Shown one piece after another: positions 39,004 to 47,635 of a stretch of DNA of 64,000 bases. Under the pieces are notes generated by a model, which saw only the letters and a list, made by a program, of their open reading frames with translations, did no database searches and was not told where the DNA came from. This DNA comes from Thermoanaerobacterales bacterium (GTDB lineage: Bacteria > Bacillota > Desulfotomaculia > Desulfotomaculales > JASEER01). Position numbers and translations under genes: made by a program. The stretch covers positions 1-64,000 of the forward strand of contig JASEER010000002.1 in NCBI GenBank assembly GCA_030019475.1, given 5' to 3'. The stretch's first letter is position 1. Each line of letters starts with the position of its first letter.

Positions 39004-39811
39004 TACCTGCAACCCTCCTTAGCGTATTCCACCGGTAATCCAGGCCCGTTTCTTACTACGGTGCTTTCCTCACCTCCCTCCGACGGCCCCCGGGTGGTTT
39101 GAAAATGCGCCAGGGGGGCGTGCAGGGGCCCGCCCCCGGCGCCGTACCGGAAGTGAGAACGCGATTCGGTTGAGGGGAAAAGAGCGCAGGATGCACGGCG
39201 TCAGGCAGCATTCGATTGCTTCCCCCTTCGACAGTGACAGCGGGATTCACGTGTCTACGCCGTGACAGATGAAATGAAACGGAAGTCAAACGCGGAGAAA
39301 CGCAGGCGGTGCAAGGAGGGCTTTCTTTTTGTGACCCATACCGCCGACGACTCCGTCAACCCTCCCCGTATGCCGTGAGCAGGGGAGAGGGATGACCGGT
39401 GTTCAAGACGCCGCGATATGGGGCAGGGCCCCGAAAGGAAGAGGTGTGCCGAAACACGACCGGGAGAGGACGTACTTCTTTTTTCTACCGCCCCTCGAAA
39501 TCCGGTGTGTCGCGGAGAGGAACGACCCTTGTTATGCCTGTGCCGTTATGGTGCTTGTGCAAATAGTGTCAAATAGCTCCTTGTACCTTCCAAGCACAAG
39601 CAAATTCTACGGCATCGCTTTGTCCAGGATAGTTCGATACCTAGGGTGGATTCCCTGCTTTCAGAACCAAATTTAGTATAAAGAATCGTTATGCTTTTCC
39701 ATCCCCGACAGAAGAAGACACCTTTCCGGAAGGAAGGGGGAAGGGGAGCGTGGAAAACCATATAATACCATCACTTACTACTTTAACCAAGAGCAGGGGA
39801 GGAAATAGGTT
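39004..39811. other. 808-base gene-free region upstream of formate operon and vanW gene
   Basis: No frame here has a ribosome site and protein-like composition. On the minus strand TTGACA (plus-strand 39567-39572) is a candidate -35, with a poor -10 (ATAACG), for the mvhD-fdh operon, which would leave a leader of over 500 bases. It overlaps a perfect 9-bp inverted repeat TGCTTGTGC (39552-39560)/GCACAAGCA (39594-39602). A second dyad CCCTCCCC/GGGGAGAGGG lies at about 39362-39392. On the plus strand TATAAT at 39761-39766 may drive the vanW gene. No riboswitch class is recognised. Confidence 0.5.
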
Positions 39812-40909
39812 TTGGGGGTCCGGTATTTGGCGGGGCTACTGTTGGCGGCGTCGATCTGGTTTGGGCTCCCTGCCCGAGCGGAGGCGGCGGCGATGGTACC
39901 CCTGAGGCCGGTTCTGGAAACGAGCGGCGTTCGCCTCTGGTGGGACGGGGAGGGGGTGAGCGGGTCCTGGCCGGGTCACACCCTGCAGGTCATTCCCGGT
40001 ACGGACCGCGCCTGGCGGGATGGGACGCCCGTGCCCCTGGAAGCGCCGGCGGTCTCCATCAACGGGGTGACCTTCATCCCTGCCTCTTTCGTAGCGGACC
40101 TGTTCCCCGTCCAGGGCGGGACGGAGCCGGTCCCTGTAACGAGGTTCTGGGCCGGGGACCGGACCTGGTGGGCCGGCCTGATGGGTACCCCGGGAATCAT
40201 CCCCGCCCTCCCGGAGACGGTGCCCCCGGGAGAGACGGCATGGTTTCTGCCGGCCCTGGAGGACCACCTGGTGAAAGGGCTCTTGGGCAGGGTCGACCGT
40301 GAACTCCAGGAGGCGACCGGCGGCGCGCAAAAACTGCAACCGGACGCGGAACGAACTTTTCGGCTGGCCCTGGCGGCCTGCCTGGAAACCGCGACGCTGC
40401 CGACCATGCGCCGGGCGGGGAACTGTACGATTAACTTCAATCCACAGGGCGCCTACAACAACATGCTTAACGCTGTGAAGGCGGCCGGTTATTTGAACGG
40501 GACGGTGGTTCCGCCAGGGGCCGTTTTCTCCTTCAACCGCACCCTGGGGCCGCGGACGGCGGAAAAGGGATATGTCGTGGGCTTCGCCTTTGAAGACAAA
40601 AAGCACATCAAGGCCCTGGGGGGCGGGGTCTGCCGTCTTTCCACGATAATTTACGGAGCGGTTCGGGATGCCGGCCTGCCGGTGGTGGAACGCCACCCGC
40701 ACAGCCTGCCGGTGGGATACGTGCCCCCGGGGCGGGATGCGACGGTGTCTTACGGCGGGGCCGACTTCAAGTTCCGTAATGACCGCCCTTATCCGCTGCT
40801 GATCGAAGCGGGGGGGACTGTGCGGCGGATCACCGTTACGTTGTGGGAACTGCGGGGCCTGCCGCCCCCGGGGCCGGTCCCGGAACCCTCCTGGCCCGCA
40901 CCGGCGTAG
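39812..40909 (+). CDS. Secreted VanW-domain protein
   Basis: 365 residues from TTG with GGGGAGG upstream. Signal peptide residues 1-25 (LAGLLLAASIWFGLPARAEA) precede a stalk-like domain (about 55-110, VSINGVTFIPASFVADLF) similar to copper-amine-oxidase N-terminal repeats, and a VanW domain (about 205-345) with NNMLNAVKAAGYLNGTVVPPG, GGGVCRLSTIIYGAV and RDATVSYGGADFKF. VanW proteins occur at cell surfaces; their function is unsettled and vancomycin resistance should not be inferred. Confidence 0.9.
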   Translation: MGVRYLAGLLLAASIWFGLPARAEAAAMVPLRPVLETSGVRLWWDGEGVSGSWPGHTLQVIPGTDRAWRDGTPVPLEAPAVSINGVTFIPASFVADLFPVQGGTEPVPVTRFWAGDRTWWAGLMGTPGIIPALPETVPPGETAWFLPALEDHLVKGLLGRVDRELQEATGGAQKLQPDAERTFRLALAACLETATLPTMRRAGNCTINFNPQGAYNNMLNAVKAAGYLNGTVVPPGAVFSFNRTLGPRTAEKGYVVGFAFEDKKHIKALGGGVCRLSTIIYGAVRDAGLPVVERHPHSLPVGYVPPGRDATVSYGGADFKFRNDRPYPLLIEAGGTVRRITVTLWELRGLPPPGPVPEPSWPAPA

Positions 40910-40997
40910 GGGGGCTATGGGATGTGGTCACTTCTCACCTCTCTTAAGGCGGGCCCGTCCGACGGTTGACGGTGTGTAATCCGATCCGCTGCAGGGT

Positions 40998-42332
40998 TCA
41001 GGACTCGTCCCTTTCTCCGGGCCCGGTGCCGCCCTCCGGTCTTCGCGGCCACCGGCCCTTCTCCCGGCCCTGGTCTGACGGGACGTAGAAGCGGCGGCCG
41101 GCGAGGTTGTCCGGGAGGTATTGCTGTTCCACCCAGTGGCCGGGATATTCGTGCGGGTACTTGTACCCGGTATGGCCGAGCTTCTTCGCCCCGCGGTAGG
41201 ACGTGTCCCGCAGGTGCGGCGGGACCGGTTCGGCGCGGGTTTCCTCGGCGGCGTGCATGGCGGCGTCGATGGCCATGACGACGCTGTTGGACTTGGGGGC
41301 TGTGGCCAGATAGATGATGCACTGGGCGATGGGGATGCGTGCCTCGGGCATGCCGACATGCTCGAGGGCGTGGGCGGCGGCGTGGGCCATGAGCATGGCC
41401 AGCGGGTCGGCCAGGCCGATGTCCTCGGAGGCGTGTACGATCAGCCGGCGGACGATGAAGCGCTGGTCTTCCCCGGCCTGGGTCATCCGGGCGTACCAGT
41501 ACAGCGCGGCGTCGGGGTCGGATCCGCGGATGCTCTTGATGAAGGCCGAGATGACGTCGTAATGCTGGTCCCCGGCCTTGTCGTAGCGGATGGCGCGACG
41601 CTGAATCGAGTCCTCGGCGGCCTCCAGGGTGATCCGCCGCACCCCGTCCGCTCCCGGCGGGGTGGAGAGGACGGCCAGCTCGAGGGCGTTCAGGGCCGTA
41701 CGGGCATCGCCGTTGGCCAAGTCGGCCAGGTGGGCGAGGGCCTCTTCTTCCACCTGGACCGCGAAGTGTCCGAGCCCCCGTTCCTTATCGCGCAACGCCC
41801 TCTCCAGGATCACCCGGATGTCTTTCTCCTCCAGGGCCCGCAGCTGAAAGATCCGGGAGCGGCTGAGCAGGGCGCCCGTCATCTCAAAGAAGGGGTTTTC
41901 GGTGGTGGCCCCGATGAAGATGATCGTCCCTTTCTCGACGGCCGGCAGCAGCACGTCCTGCTGGGACTTGTTGAAGGCGTGGCATTCATCGACGAAGACA
42001 ATGGTGCGCTGATGGTAGAACTTGCGCCGGTCTTCGGCCTCCTGGATAATCTTGCGCAACTCCTTAACCCCTGCGGCCACGGCGCTTACCGGAACGAAGA
42101 CGGCCTTCGTGGCGTTGGCGATGACGTATGCCAGGGTGGTTTTGCCGCTGCCCGGCGGACCGTAGAGGATAAGGGAGGTCAGCCGGTCGGTCTCGATCGC
42201 CCGGCGCAGGAGTCTGCCCGGGCCGAGGATGTGCTCCTGGCCGACGAACTCATCGAGGGTCCGGGGGCGCATACGGTCGGCCAGGGGTGTGCTCTCTTTG
42301 AGGCGGGGCTGGCGGTCGAAAAGGTCGCTCAC
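40998..42332 (-). CDS. rarA: Replication-associated recombination AAA+ ATPase RarA
   Basis: 444 residues from GTG 42332 with GGAGGAGGG. ADRMRPRTLDEFVGQEHIL, Walker A LYGPPGSGKTTL, Walker B TIVFVDECHAFNKSQQD and GATTENPFFE are diagnostic of RarA/MgsA, which acts on single-stranded gaps at forks. The C-terminal oligomerisation domain ends RRFYVPSDQGREKGR. Longer N-termini lack a ribosome site. Confidence 0.95.
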   Translation of the reverse strand: MSDLFDRQPRLKESTPLADRMRPRTLDEFVGQEHILGPGRLLRRAIETDRLTSLILYGPPGSGKTTLAYVIANATKAVFVPVSAVAAGVKELRKIIQEAEDRRKFYHQRTIVFVDECHAFNKSQQDVLLPAVEKGTIIFIGATTENPFFEMTGALLSRSRIFQLRALEEKDIRVILERALRDKERGLGHFAVQVEEEALAHLADLANGDARTALNALELAVLSTPPGADGVRRITLEAAEDSIQRRAIRYDKAGDQHYDVISAFIKSIRGSDPDAALYWYARMTQAGEDQRFIVRRLIVHASEDIGLADPLAMLMAHAAAHALEHVGMPEARIPIAQCIIYLATAPKSNSVVMAIDAAMHAAEETRAEPVPPHLRDTSYRGAKKLGHTGYKYPHEYPGHWVEQQYLPDNLAGRRFYVPSDQGREKGRWPRRPEGGTGPGERDES

Positions 42333-42450
42333 GTCGCTTCCCTCCTCCCGGGTAAGATGAGTGTACCCAGGGGGCGTATTTTTTGCAAGAATTGGACGGG
42401 AGGCGCCCGGGAACAAAAGGGTTTTGGCATCCGGGGAGGTAAGTATTGCA

Positions 42451-43614
42451 TTGCTAAGGGTGAAAGGCGGGCGGGGAGTCGTGAGGCTCGTCTCGTTAAC
42501 CGGGCGGCGGGGGCTGGCCCTGCTGTGTCTCGTCCTTGCATTATGGCCCGGGCCGGGCCTGGCGGACCCCGCCGGCGTTCCGGGAGCGGATCAGCGCGGG
42601 CGGGACGCCGCATTGATGTCGGCCTATACCGCGCGGGAGAAGTCCCTGGCCTCCGAGTTGCTGGCCCTTGACCTGCAGCTGGACGACATGCGGGATGAGC
42701 AGCGCAGGTTGCAGGATCGCCTGGAAGCCCTGGAGAGGGATGCTGCGGCGGCGCAGGAAGAGCTGGCGGCGGCCGGGGAACGCCTGGCGGCGTCCAGGGC
42801 GCGGCTGGGAAGGTGGTTGCGCTACCTCTATGAAAACGGCCGGTTAACGTTGCTGGGCATCCTCCTCGACGCCTCCAGCTTCGGTGACCTGCTGCGCCGT
42901 TTAGAGTTGGTACGTTGGCTGGCCGTTTACGAGGCCGACCTGTTCCGCGATGTGCAGGCTCGCCGTGACGCCGTGACCGCAAACCTGGCGCGGGCCCGGA
43001 CACTGGAGCGGGAAATCGGGCGGAAGGAGACGGCCCTGGCCGCCCGCATCGCCGAGACGGAGGAACTGCATCGTACGAAGACAGAGATGCTCAGCGCGCT
43101 GCGGGCCGAATCGGCCGACCTCGCCCGGCGGATCACGGCCCTGGAAGAACAATGGTACGCCTCGCTGACCCCCCTGCACAGCCTCCTGGGCCAGCTTGAC
43201 CGGCTGTTTATCAAGGAGCTCCGGCCCGACCGGGTCTACTTCGCGGGCCGGAACGTGCGGTTGGAGGTCAGCGAGGCGACGATCAACGCCGCTCTTGGGC
43301 GGATGGATATCGGCGAGAGGTCGGCGCTGCGCATCCGGGTGGCCCCGGAGGGGATTACCATCGCCGGGGTGAGCGACGGAACAACATCGTTCAGCCTTAC
43401 GGGAAGCCTGGTTCCCGACCGCGACGGGCGCTCCGTACGCTTTATGCCCGAATCCCTGACCCTTGACGGTACGCCGGTACAGCCGGAGGTGCTCCGCAAG
43501 ATCGCCAGCGAAGGCGGCCTGTTCTTCGCCCTGGATCGGCATTTCTCCCTGTTCGCCGTACACTCCATCACGACGGCCGACGATAAGGTGACCATCGCCC
43601 TGGGCCCAAGGTGA
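42451..43614 (+). CDS. Secreted coiled-coil protein with a C-terminal lipid-binding-like domain
   Basis: About 387 residues from TTG 42451, ten bases after GGGGAGGT; GTG 42460 or 42481 are possible. An N-terminal signal sequence (LALLCLVLALWPGPGLA) precedes a long coiled coil (LQLDDMRDEQRRLQDRLEALE; RARTLEREIGRKETALAA) like the PcsB-type coils of cell-wall hydrolase regulators. The C-terminal 120 residues (VRLEVSEATINAALG, FSLTGSLVPDRDGRSVRF) alternate strands and faintly resemble the DUF2993/LmeA fold. No enzyme motif seen. It may act in the envelope; function unknown. Confidence 0.65.
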   Translation: MLRVKGGRGVVRLVSLTGRRGLALLCLVLALWPGPGLADPAGVPGADQRGRDAALMSAYTAREKSLASELLALDLQLDDMRDEQRRLQDRLEALERDAAAAQEELAAAGERLAASRARLGRWLRYLYENGRLTLLGILLDASSFGDLLRRLELVRWLAVYEADLFRDVQARRDAVTANLARARTLEREIGRKETALAARIAETEELHRTKTEMLSALRAESADLARRITALEEQWYASLTPLHSLLGQLDRLFIKELRPDRVYFAGRNVRLEVSEATINAALGRMDIGERSALRIRVAPEGITIAGVSDGTTSFSLTGSLVPDRDGRSVRFMPESLTLDGTPVQPEVLRKIASEGGLFFALDRHFSLFAVHSITTADDKVTIALGPR

Positions 43615-43855
43615 CGGGGCAGTTTAACGTCATGCCCGGGACCCCTTATGGCAACCGCTCTTGCAGTGGGTGCACTGCCTCAGCATCCAGCGCTTCCGCA
43701 GCATCCTCCCATACCCCCTCTCTTTGATAAAAACACGCTACATCCTCCATGTTTATGCAGGGCCGGACCCGCTGATGACGGCTAACCGGGGGCGAAGGCA
43801 GGGAAAATGTGTCGGCCGACGAATATCCGGCATAATGAACGGTGGAGGAATCCAA

Positions 43856-44245
43856 GTGGCGGAGAAAACAACGAAACCGGCTTACTCCCTGGACGAGTTC
43901 ACCGAGCTGGCCGGCCGGCTGGTCGACATGGTTCCCGCGCGCTTTTGCCGTGACTTGAACGGAGGCTTCCTCATCCTGCCGGAAGCCAGGCCGGACGAGG
44001 AATTCTACATTATGGGCGAATACGTCGAGGACCCCGTGATGGGCTCATATATCGTCCTGCATTATGGCTCCTTTGTCGCGGTGTTGGAGGACGAGACCCG
44101 CGAGGTGTGGGAGGACGAGCTGTGGGAGACTATCCTGCACGAGTTACAGCACCATCTGGAGACGATGGCCGGGGTGGACGACCTGGCCCGTGCGGAACTG
44201 GCCGAACTGGCGCGCTGGCGCGAGGAGCAGGAACGCCAAGGCTGA
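43856..44245 (+). CDS. Small zincin-like metallopeptidase-family protein
   Basis: 129 residues from GTG 43856 after GGTGGAGG. An acidic N-terminal part (SLDEFTELAGRLVDMVPARFC) is followed by IMGEYVEDPVMGSYIVLHYGSF and the zinc motif LHELQHHLE (HEXXH), as in the PF06262 minimal zincins. No signal peptide, so cytoplasmic. Substrate unknown. Confidence 0.8.
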   Translation: MAEKTTKPAYSLDEFTELAGRLVDMVPARFCRDLNGGFLILPEARPDEEFYIMGEYVEDPVMGSYIVLHYGSFVAVLEDETREVWEDELWETILHELQHHLETMAGVDDLARAELAELARWREEQERQG

Positions 44246-44419
44246 GTTCCCGCTGCGTGCGTCGAGACCGAGAGCGGGAAGAGGCGAGGAGGTGTGGGTA
44301 ATGTCCTGGTTTACAGGTTCTATGACGACCACCGGGCGGTGCATTTGCTTTAGGCGAAGCTCGAGGGCAGAAACAGACGTGCGGCGGATGGTCCAACGCG
44401 CCGAAGCCCGTTGAAATTC

Positions 44420-45109
44420 CTAGAGCATTTCCAGAAGCTCCCGCCGGTTGCGGATGACGATCCGCTGGCGGTCCAGCTCGATCAGGCCGGCCTGGCGCAG
44501 CTCGCTGAGCGTCCGGTTCACCGACTCCCGGGAGGCCCCCACCAGGTTCCCCAGTTCCTGGTTGGTCAGGTCAAGGTTGATGCGCGTCCCGCCGGCCTCG
44601 GGGACTCCGTAGTCCTCGGCCAGCATGAGGAGCCCCGTTATGACGCGGCGGGTGACGTCGTGCAGGGCCAGGCTCATCACCTTATCCTGCGCCTGCCGCA
44701 GCCGCCGGGCCATAATCTTCAGGAAGGCCAGAGCGAGCGAAGGCTGCTCCAGCGTCAGCCGGTCCAGGTCGCGGTTGGCGATCATCCCTACCACGGCGTC
44801 TTCAATGACCTCCGCGGTTGCAGGGTAGGGCCCGCCATCGAAGATGACCACCTCGGCGAAGACCTCTCCCGGGTTGACCAGGTGCAAGGTGTGCTCCCGG
44901 CCGTCGGCGGTCCGGCGCGTGAGCTTCACCCTTCCCCGGCGCAGCAGGAAAACGGCTTCTCCCGGCTCGCCCTCCAGGAAGATGATGTGCCCCTTGCGGT
45001 ACGGCCGCTCACGGGTGAGAGAGGCGACGGCCGCCAGGGCCTCCGGCGGAAGGTCGGCGAAGAGCGGCACACGTTTGAGCTGGTTGGTGAGATCGTCTTT
45101 CTCGGTCAA
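44420..45109 (-). CDS. Crp/Fnr-family transcription regulator
   Basis: 229 residues from TTG with GGGGGGAAG. The cyclic-nucleotide-binding fold (GHIIFLEGEPGEAVFLLRRGRVKL) and the winged HTH (LTNQELGNLVGASRESVNRTLSEL) are clear. It has no cysteine, so it is not an Fe-S FNR sensor, and the cAMP-contact Arg-Ser pair is absent; the ligand is unknown. Divergent from a ccsA locus, so a respiratory or heme-related regulon is conceivable. Confidence 0.93.
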   Translation of the reverse strand: MTEKDDLTNQLKRVPLFADLPPEALAAVASLTRERPYRKGHIIFLEGEPGEAVFLLRRGRVKLTRRTADGREHTLHLVNPGEVFAEVVIFDGGPYPATAEVIEDAVVGMIANRDLDRLTLEQPSLALAFLKIMARRLRQAQDKVMSLALHDVTRRVITGLLMLAEDYGVPEAGGTRINLDLTNQELGNLVGASRESVNRTLSELRQAGLIELDRQRIVIRNRRELLEML

Positions 45110-45308
45110 CGCTTCCCCCCGCCCTTCTCAGTTCCTTTGCTCCCTATTGTATCCCGCGGAACCATGATTTTATAGTAGTGGTAAATGGTAAAGCAATAGA
45201 AATTTCCCGGGGGGATCGGCATGCGTAGAGGCAGGATCGGGCTGAACTGATTATTATGCCGGCGGGCGGCCGGTCTTTGACGGCTACCGCCGCCGCTATA
45301 CGGGGCTG

Positions 45309-45503
45309 ATGGCCAAGGGAAACCCGGTTCTGCCGGTGCCCCTGGGCGGGTTTGCTCTGGCCGCCCTGGGGCTGGCGTTACACTACGGGTTCCGGGCCCG
45401 CCGTGCCCGGATGGTGAACGACCCGCCGGGCCTTTCCCCGCCGGACGCGCCCGCCGGGGGAGGGGAACAGGCCGGTGACTCGGCGCCGCCGGGTCCGGTA
45501 TAA
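45309..45503 (+). CDS. Doubtful small membrane protein before ccsA
   Basis: A 64-codon frame with one hydrophobic helix (PLGGFALAALGLALHYGF) and a Pro/Gly-rich tail. The ribosome site is poor. The frame stays open upstream to 45246 with protein-like content (GGRPVFDGYRRRY) but has no start codon there. A well-served ATG at 45221 is in another frame and ends after nine codons. A frameshift or true short gene are both possible. Confidence 0.35.
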   Translation: MAKGNPVLPVPLGGFALAALGLALHYGFRARRARMVNDPPGLSPPDAPAGGGEQAGDSAPPGPV

Positions 45504-45519
45504 AGGAGGACCTCGATCT

Positions 45520-46326
45520 ATGCCCAGCGCGGAAGCAAACCTGATCGCTCCGGCCTTCGTCGCCTACCTGACCGGCGCCGCGGCGGCCCTTATCTATCTC
45601 TGGACCAGGCATGGCCTTTTGGCCCGGGCCATCCCGGTCCTGACGGGGCTGGGGCTGGCCCTGCATACGGCCGCCCTTGGCGTACGGTGGGCGGCCGCCG
45701 GGCACTGGCCGTTCACCAGCCTTTACGAGTTCCTGACCCTGTTCGCCTGGGGGCTGGGCGGCGCCACCCTGCTCACCGTCTGGCGCTGGCGAATGACAGT
45801 GACGGCCGCTTTTACCCTGCCGCTGGCCGTGGGCCTCCTGGGCGTGGCGTCCCTGCTACCGTCCGAGGTGCGGTCCCTGGCTCCCGCTCTGCAGAGCGTC
45901 TGGCTGCAACTGCACGTGGCCGCGGCCATCCTGGCCTACGCGGCCTTTACGATCTCCTTTGCCCTGGCGGTGCTCTACCTGCTGAGCGAGCGGCGGGCGG
46001 ACAGCCGGCTGCCGGGTCTGCCGCCGGCCGAGGTCCTGGACCGGTATACCCACAGTAGTGTGGCCTTCGGTTTCGCCTTCCAGACCCTGCTCCTGATTAC
46101 GGGGGCTGTCTGGGCGGAGGAGGTCTGGGGCGCCTGGTGGAGTTGGGACCCCAAGGAGACATGGGCGCTTGTCACCTGGCTGATCTACGCCCTGTACCTG
46201 CATGCCCGCACCGCCCGCGGCTGGAAAGGGCGCAGGGCGGCCTGGCTGGCCGTGGCGGGCTTCGCCGCCGTCCTCTTTACCTTACTTGGGGTCAGCCTGC
46301 TGATTCCCGGCCTGCATAGCTACTAG
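45520..46326 (+). CDS. ccsA: Cytochrome c biogenesis protein CcsA/ResC (heme handling)
   Basis: 268 residues from ATG 45520 with AAGGAGGACC. Seven to eight TM helices. The tryptophan-rich heme motif EEVWGAWWSWDPKETWALVTW and conserved His residues (SLYEFLTLF region, QLHVAAAILAY, RYTHSSV) define the family. ResB, the usual partner, is not adjacent. No c-type cytochrome gene lies in the window. Confidence 0.92.
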   Translation: MPSAEANLIAPAFVAYLTGAAAALIYLWTRHGLLARAIPVLTGLGLALHTAALGVRWAAAGHWPFTSLYEFLTLFAWGLGGATLLTVWRWRMTVTAAFTLPLAVGLLGVASLLPSEVRSLAPALQSVWLQLHVAAAILAYAAFTISFALAVLYLLSERRADSRLPGLPPAEVLDRYTHSSVAFGFAFQTLLLITGAVWAEEVWGAWWSWDPKETWALVTWLIYALYLHARTARGWKGRRAAWLAVAGFAAVLFTLLGVSLLIPGLHSY

Positions 46327-46405
46327 TTTAAGATTTTTTGCCAGGTATCAAGACTGATGTCTTACTGCTTTTAAACACGAGTAAGACGCGGGGTTTCCGT
46401 CATAA

Positions 46406-46440
46406 GGAATGGTCCGGCCCCGAACGGGCCGGACCATTCC
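46406..46440. terminator. Perfect 15-bp palindromic hairpin between convergent genes
   Basis: GGAATGGTCCGGCCC, loop CGAAC, GGGCCGGACCATTCC. It lies between ccsA (+) and the 63-residue gene (-). No long T-tract on either side, but the position fits a bidirectional terminator. Confidence 0.65.
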
Positions 46441-46449
46441 TTGGGCAGG

Positions 46450-46641
46450 CTAGTCCCTTTTGAGTTCTTCGATATACTGCCTTACCGCCGTAGCTTCTGC
46501 CTCAAGATCTTTCAGGTAGGCCTCGAGCCGGGCCAGCCGCTCCTGTTTCGTGAAGAAGCGGCGGAAGCCCCGGCCGCAGCAGCACCCGTGCCGGCGGGCG
46601 TGGCCATGCCCTCCGTCACGGCAGTTGCTCGGACCGCACAT
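46450..46641 (-). CDS. 63-residue Cys/His-rich protein with coiled tail (DUF5320-like)
   Basis: ATG 46641 with GGGAGGGATG. The N-terminus is rich in Cys, His and Gly (MCGPSNC, HGCCCGRG) and the C-terminal 35 residues form an amphipathic coil (ERLARLEAYLKDLEAEATAVRQ). Proteins of this layout accompany PadR regulators in many anaerobes, as here. Metal binding is likely but unproven. Confidence 0.7.
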   Translation of the reverse strand: MCGPSNCRDGGHGHARRHGCCCGRGFRRFFTKQERLARLEAYLKDLEAEATAVRQYIEELKRD

Positions 46642-46668
46642 CCTACATCCCTCCCTTGAAAAGGTTAT

Positions 46669-47058
46669 TTAATCTCTCCCGGCCTGCTCCTGGTAGCGGG
46701 CCAGGAAGTTTTCAAGCCGTGCCTTGTTCCTGGCGATGGTCCGTGCCCAAGCCGAGAGGACCTCCTCGCCCTCCGGGGTCAGCCGGTAAAGCCGTTTGGC
46801 CGGCCCCGACTCCTGGGTCTGCCACTCCGAGGTCACCAGCCCGTCATCCTCCAGCCGCCGCAGGTGGCGGTAGACCGATCCGGGATCGGCCTCCCCCTCG
46901 GAGAAGCCGAACTCATCCAGATTCTGGATCAGTTCGTACCCGTGGGTCGATCGTCGCTGCAGCAGAAGCAGCAGGCAGGGTTGCATAAAGCGCTCCATCG
47001 GGGCGCTCGTGCAACGGCAGTGGTCGCGGCGGTTGCCAGGTCCGGAATGGCTGCACAT
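46669..47058 (-). CDS. PadR-family regulator 1
   Basis: 129 residues. MQPCLLLLLQRRSTHGYELIQNL, GSVYRHLRRLEDDGLVTSEW and GPAKRLYRLTPEGEEVL are PadR signatures. The N-terminal 25 residues (Cys/His-containing: CSHSGPGNRRDHCRC) are an unusual extension that could sense metal or redox. Upstream of the 63-residue Cys-rich gene in a likely two-gene operon, and divergent from a paralogue. Confidence 0.93.
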   Translation of the reverse strand: MCSHSGPGNRRDHCRCTSAPMERFMQPCLLLLLQRRSTHGYELIQNLDEFGFSEGEADPGSVYRHLRRLEDDGLVTSEWQTQESGPAKRLYRLTPEGEEVLSAWARTIARNKARLENFLARYQEQAGRD

Positions 47059-47072
47059 CGGAGATCACCCAT

Positions 47073-47089
47073 ATATGCATGATGCCTAT
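47073..47089. promoter_or_regulatory. PadR-type operator, site 1
   Basis: ATATGCA-TGA-TGCCTAT, a 17-base imperfect palindrome just upstream of PadR gene 1. It has the same layout as the perfect site at 47191. Confidence 0.6.
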
Positions 47090-47149
47090 ATAGATAGTAA
47101 CCAGAGGTAGGGCAAGGGTCAAGATTATTTTTGTGGGGAAATGACTCTC

Positions 47150-47178
47150 TTGTCAGTTCTTCCGCAGTGTGTTATGAT
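47150..47178 (+). promoter_or_regulatory. Promoter of the padR2 operon
   Basis: TTGTCA at 47150-47155, 17 bases, TATGAT at 47173-47178. Confidence 0.75.
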
Positions 47179-47190
47179 TTTCACAACGGT

Positions 47191-47207
47191 ATTTGCACCA
47201 TGCAAAT
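47191..47207. promoter_or_regulatory. PadR-type operator, site 2
   Basis: A perfect palindrome ATTTGCA-CCA-TGCAAAT, placed a few bases after the expected transcription start, well suited to block elongation or initiation of the padR2 operon. Confidence 0.75.
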
Positions 47208-47224
47208 AGGGGAATTGTGCTACT

Positions 47225-47635
47225 ATGCCGGAGTGGGATGCGCTGATCAATGAGCATACGGAATATGCTGCTTATCTTCGGGCGGAGAGGCTGCTCCAGC
47301 CCGGGTTGCTGCTGCTTCTCGCCCGGCGTCCCATGCATGGCTACGAACTCATCCAGTGGCTGAACCAGCTGTCCTTTACCCGGGAAGAATGCGATCCGGC
47401 CACGGTATACCGTAACCTGCGCCGGATGGAGGACGACGGCCTGGTACGCTCCGAATGGCGGGCGGGCGAGTCCGGCCCGGCACGGAGGGTATACCACCTG
47501 ACAGCCGACGGGAGAGAACTGTTGGACCTGATGGCGGCCAATGCCCGCCGCCGCCGTAAGCAGCTTGAGGCCTTCCTGGCATCATACGAGGACGTCCGTG
47601 CGACGGACGCCGCGAAGGGGGATGGGAGTGAATGA
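47225..47635 (+). CDS. PadR-family regulator 2
   Basis: 136 residues. LLQPGLLLLLARRPMHGYELIQWL, ATVYRNLRRMEDDGLVRSEW and GPARRVYHLTADGRELL parallel regulator 1, so the two arose by duplication. Its stop overlaps the next ATG (ATGA), tying it to the binding-protein-like gene. It probably controls the operator at 47191. Confidence 0.93.
   Translation: MPEWDALINEHTEYAAYLRAERLLQPGLLLLLARRPMHGYELIQWLNQLSFTREECDPATVYRNLRRMEDDGLVRSEWRAGESGPARRVYHLTADGRELLDLMAANARRRRKQLEAFLASYEDVRATDAAKGDGSE

Noticed and set aside
39392-39676. 94-codon plus-strand frame in the long intergenic region
   Set aside because: No credible ribosome site, mixed composition and no family resemblance; treated as non-coding.
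39812-40909. Vancomycin resistance role for the VanW protein
   Set aside because: No vanHAX, vanRS or ligase genes nearby; VanW domains are widespread surface modules without proven resistance function.
44301-44414. 37-codon frame with GGAGG upstream, after the zincin gene
   Set aside because: The ribosome site is good but two overlapping frames share it and neither product looks like a protein; not reported as a gene.
45243-45245. TGA as a further selenocysteine codon
   Set aside because: The frame upstream of it has no start codon and no homology, and no hairpin of SECIS type follows.
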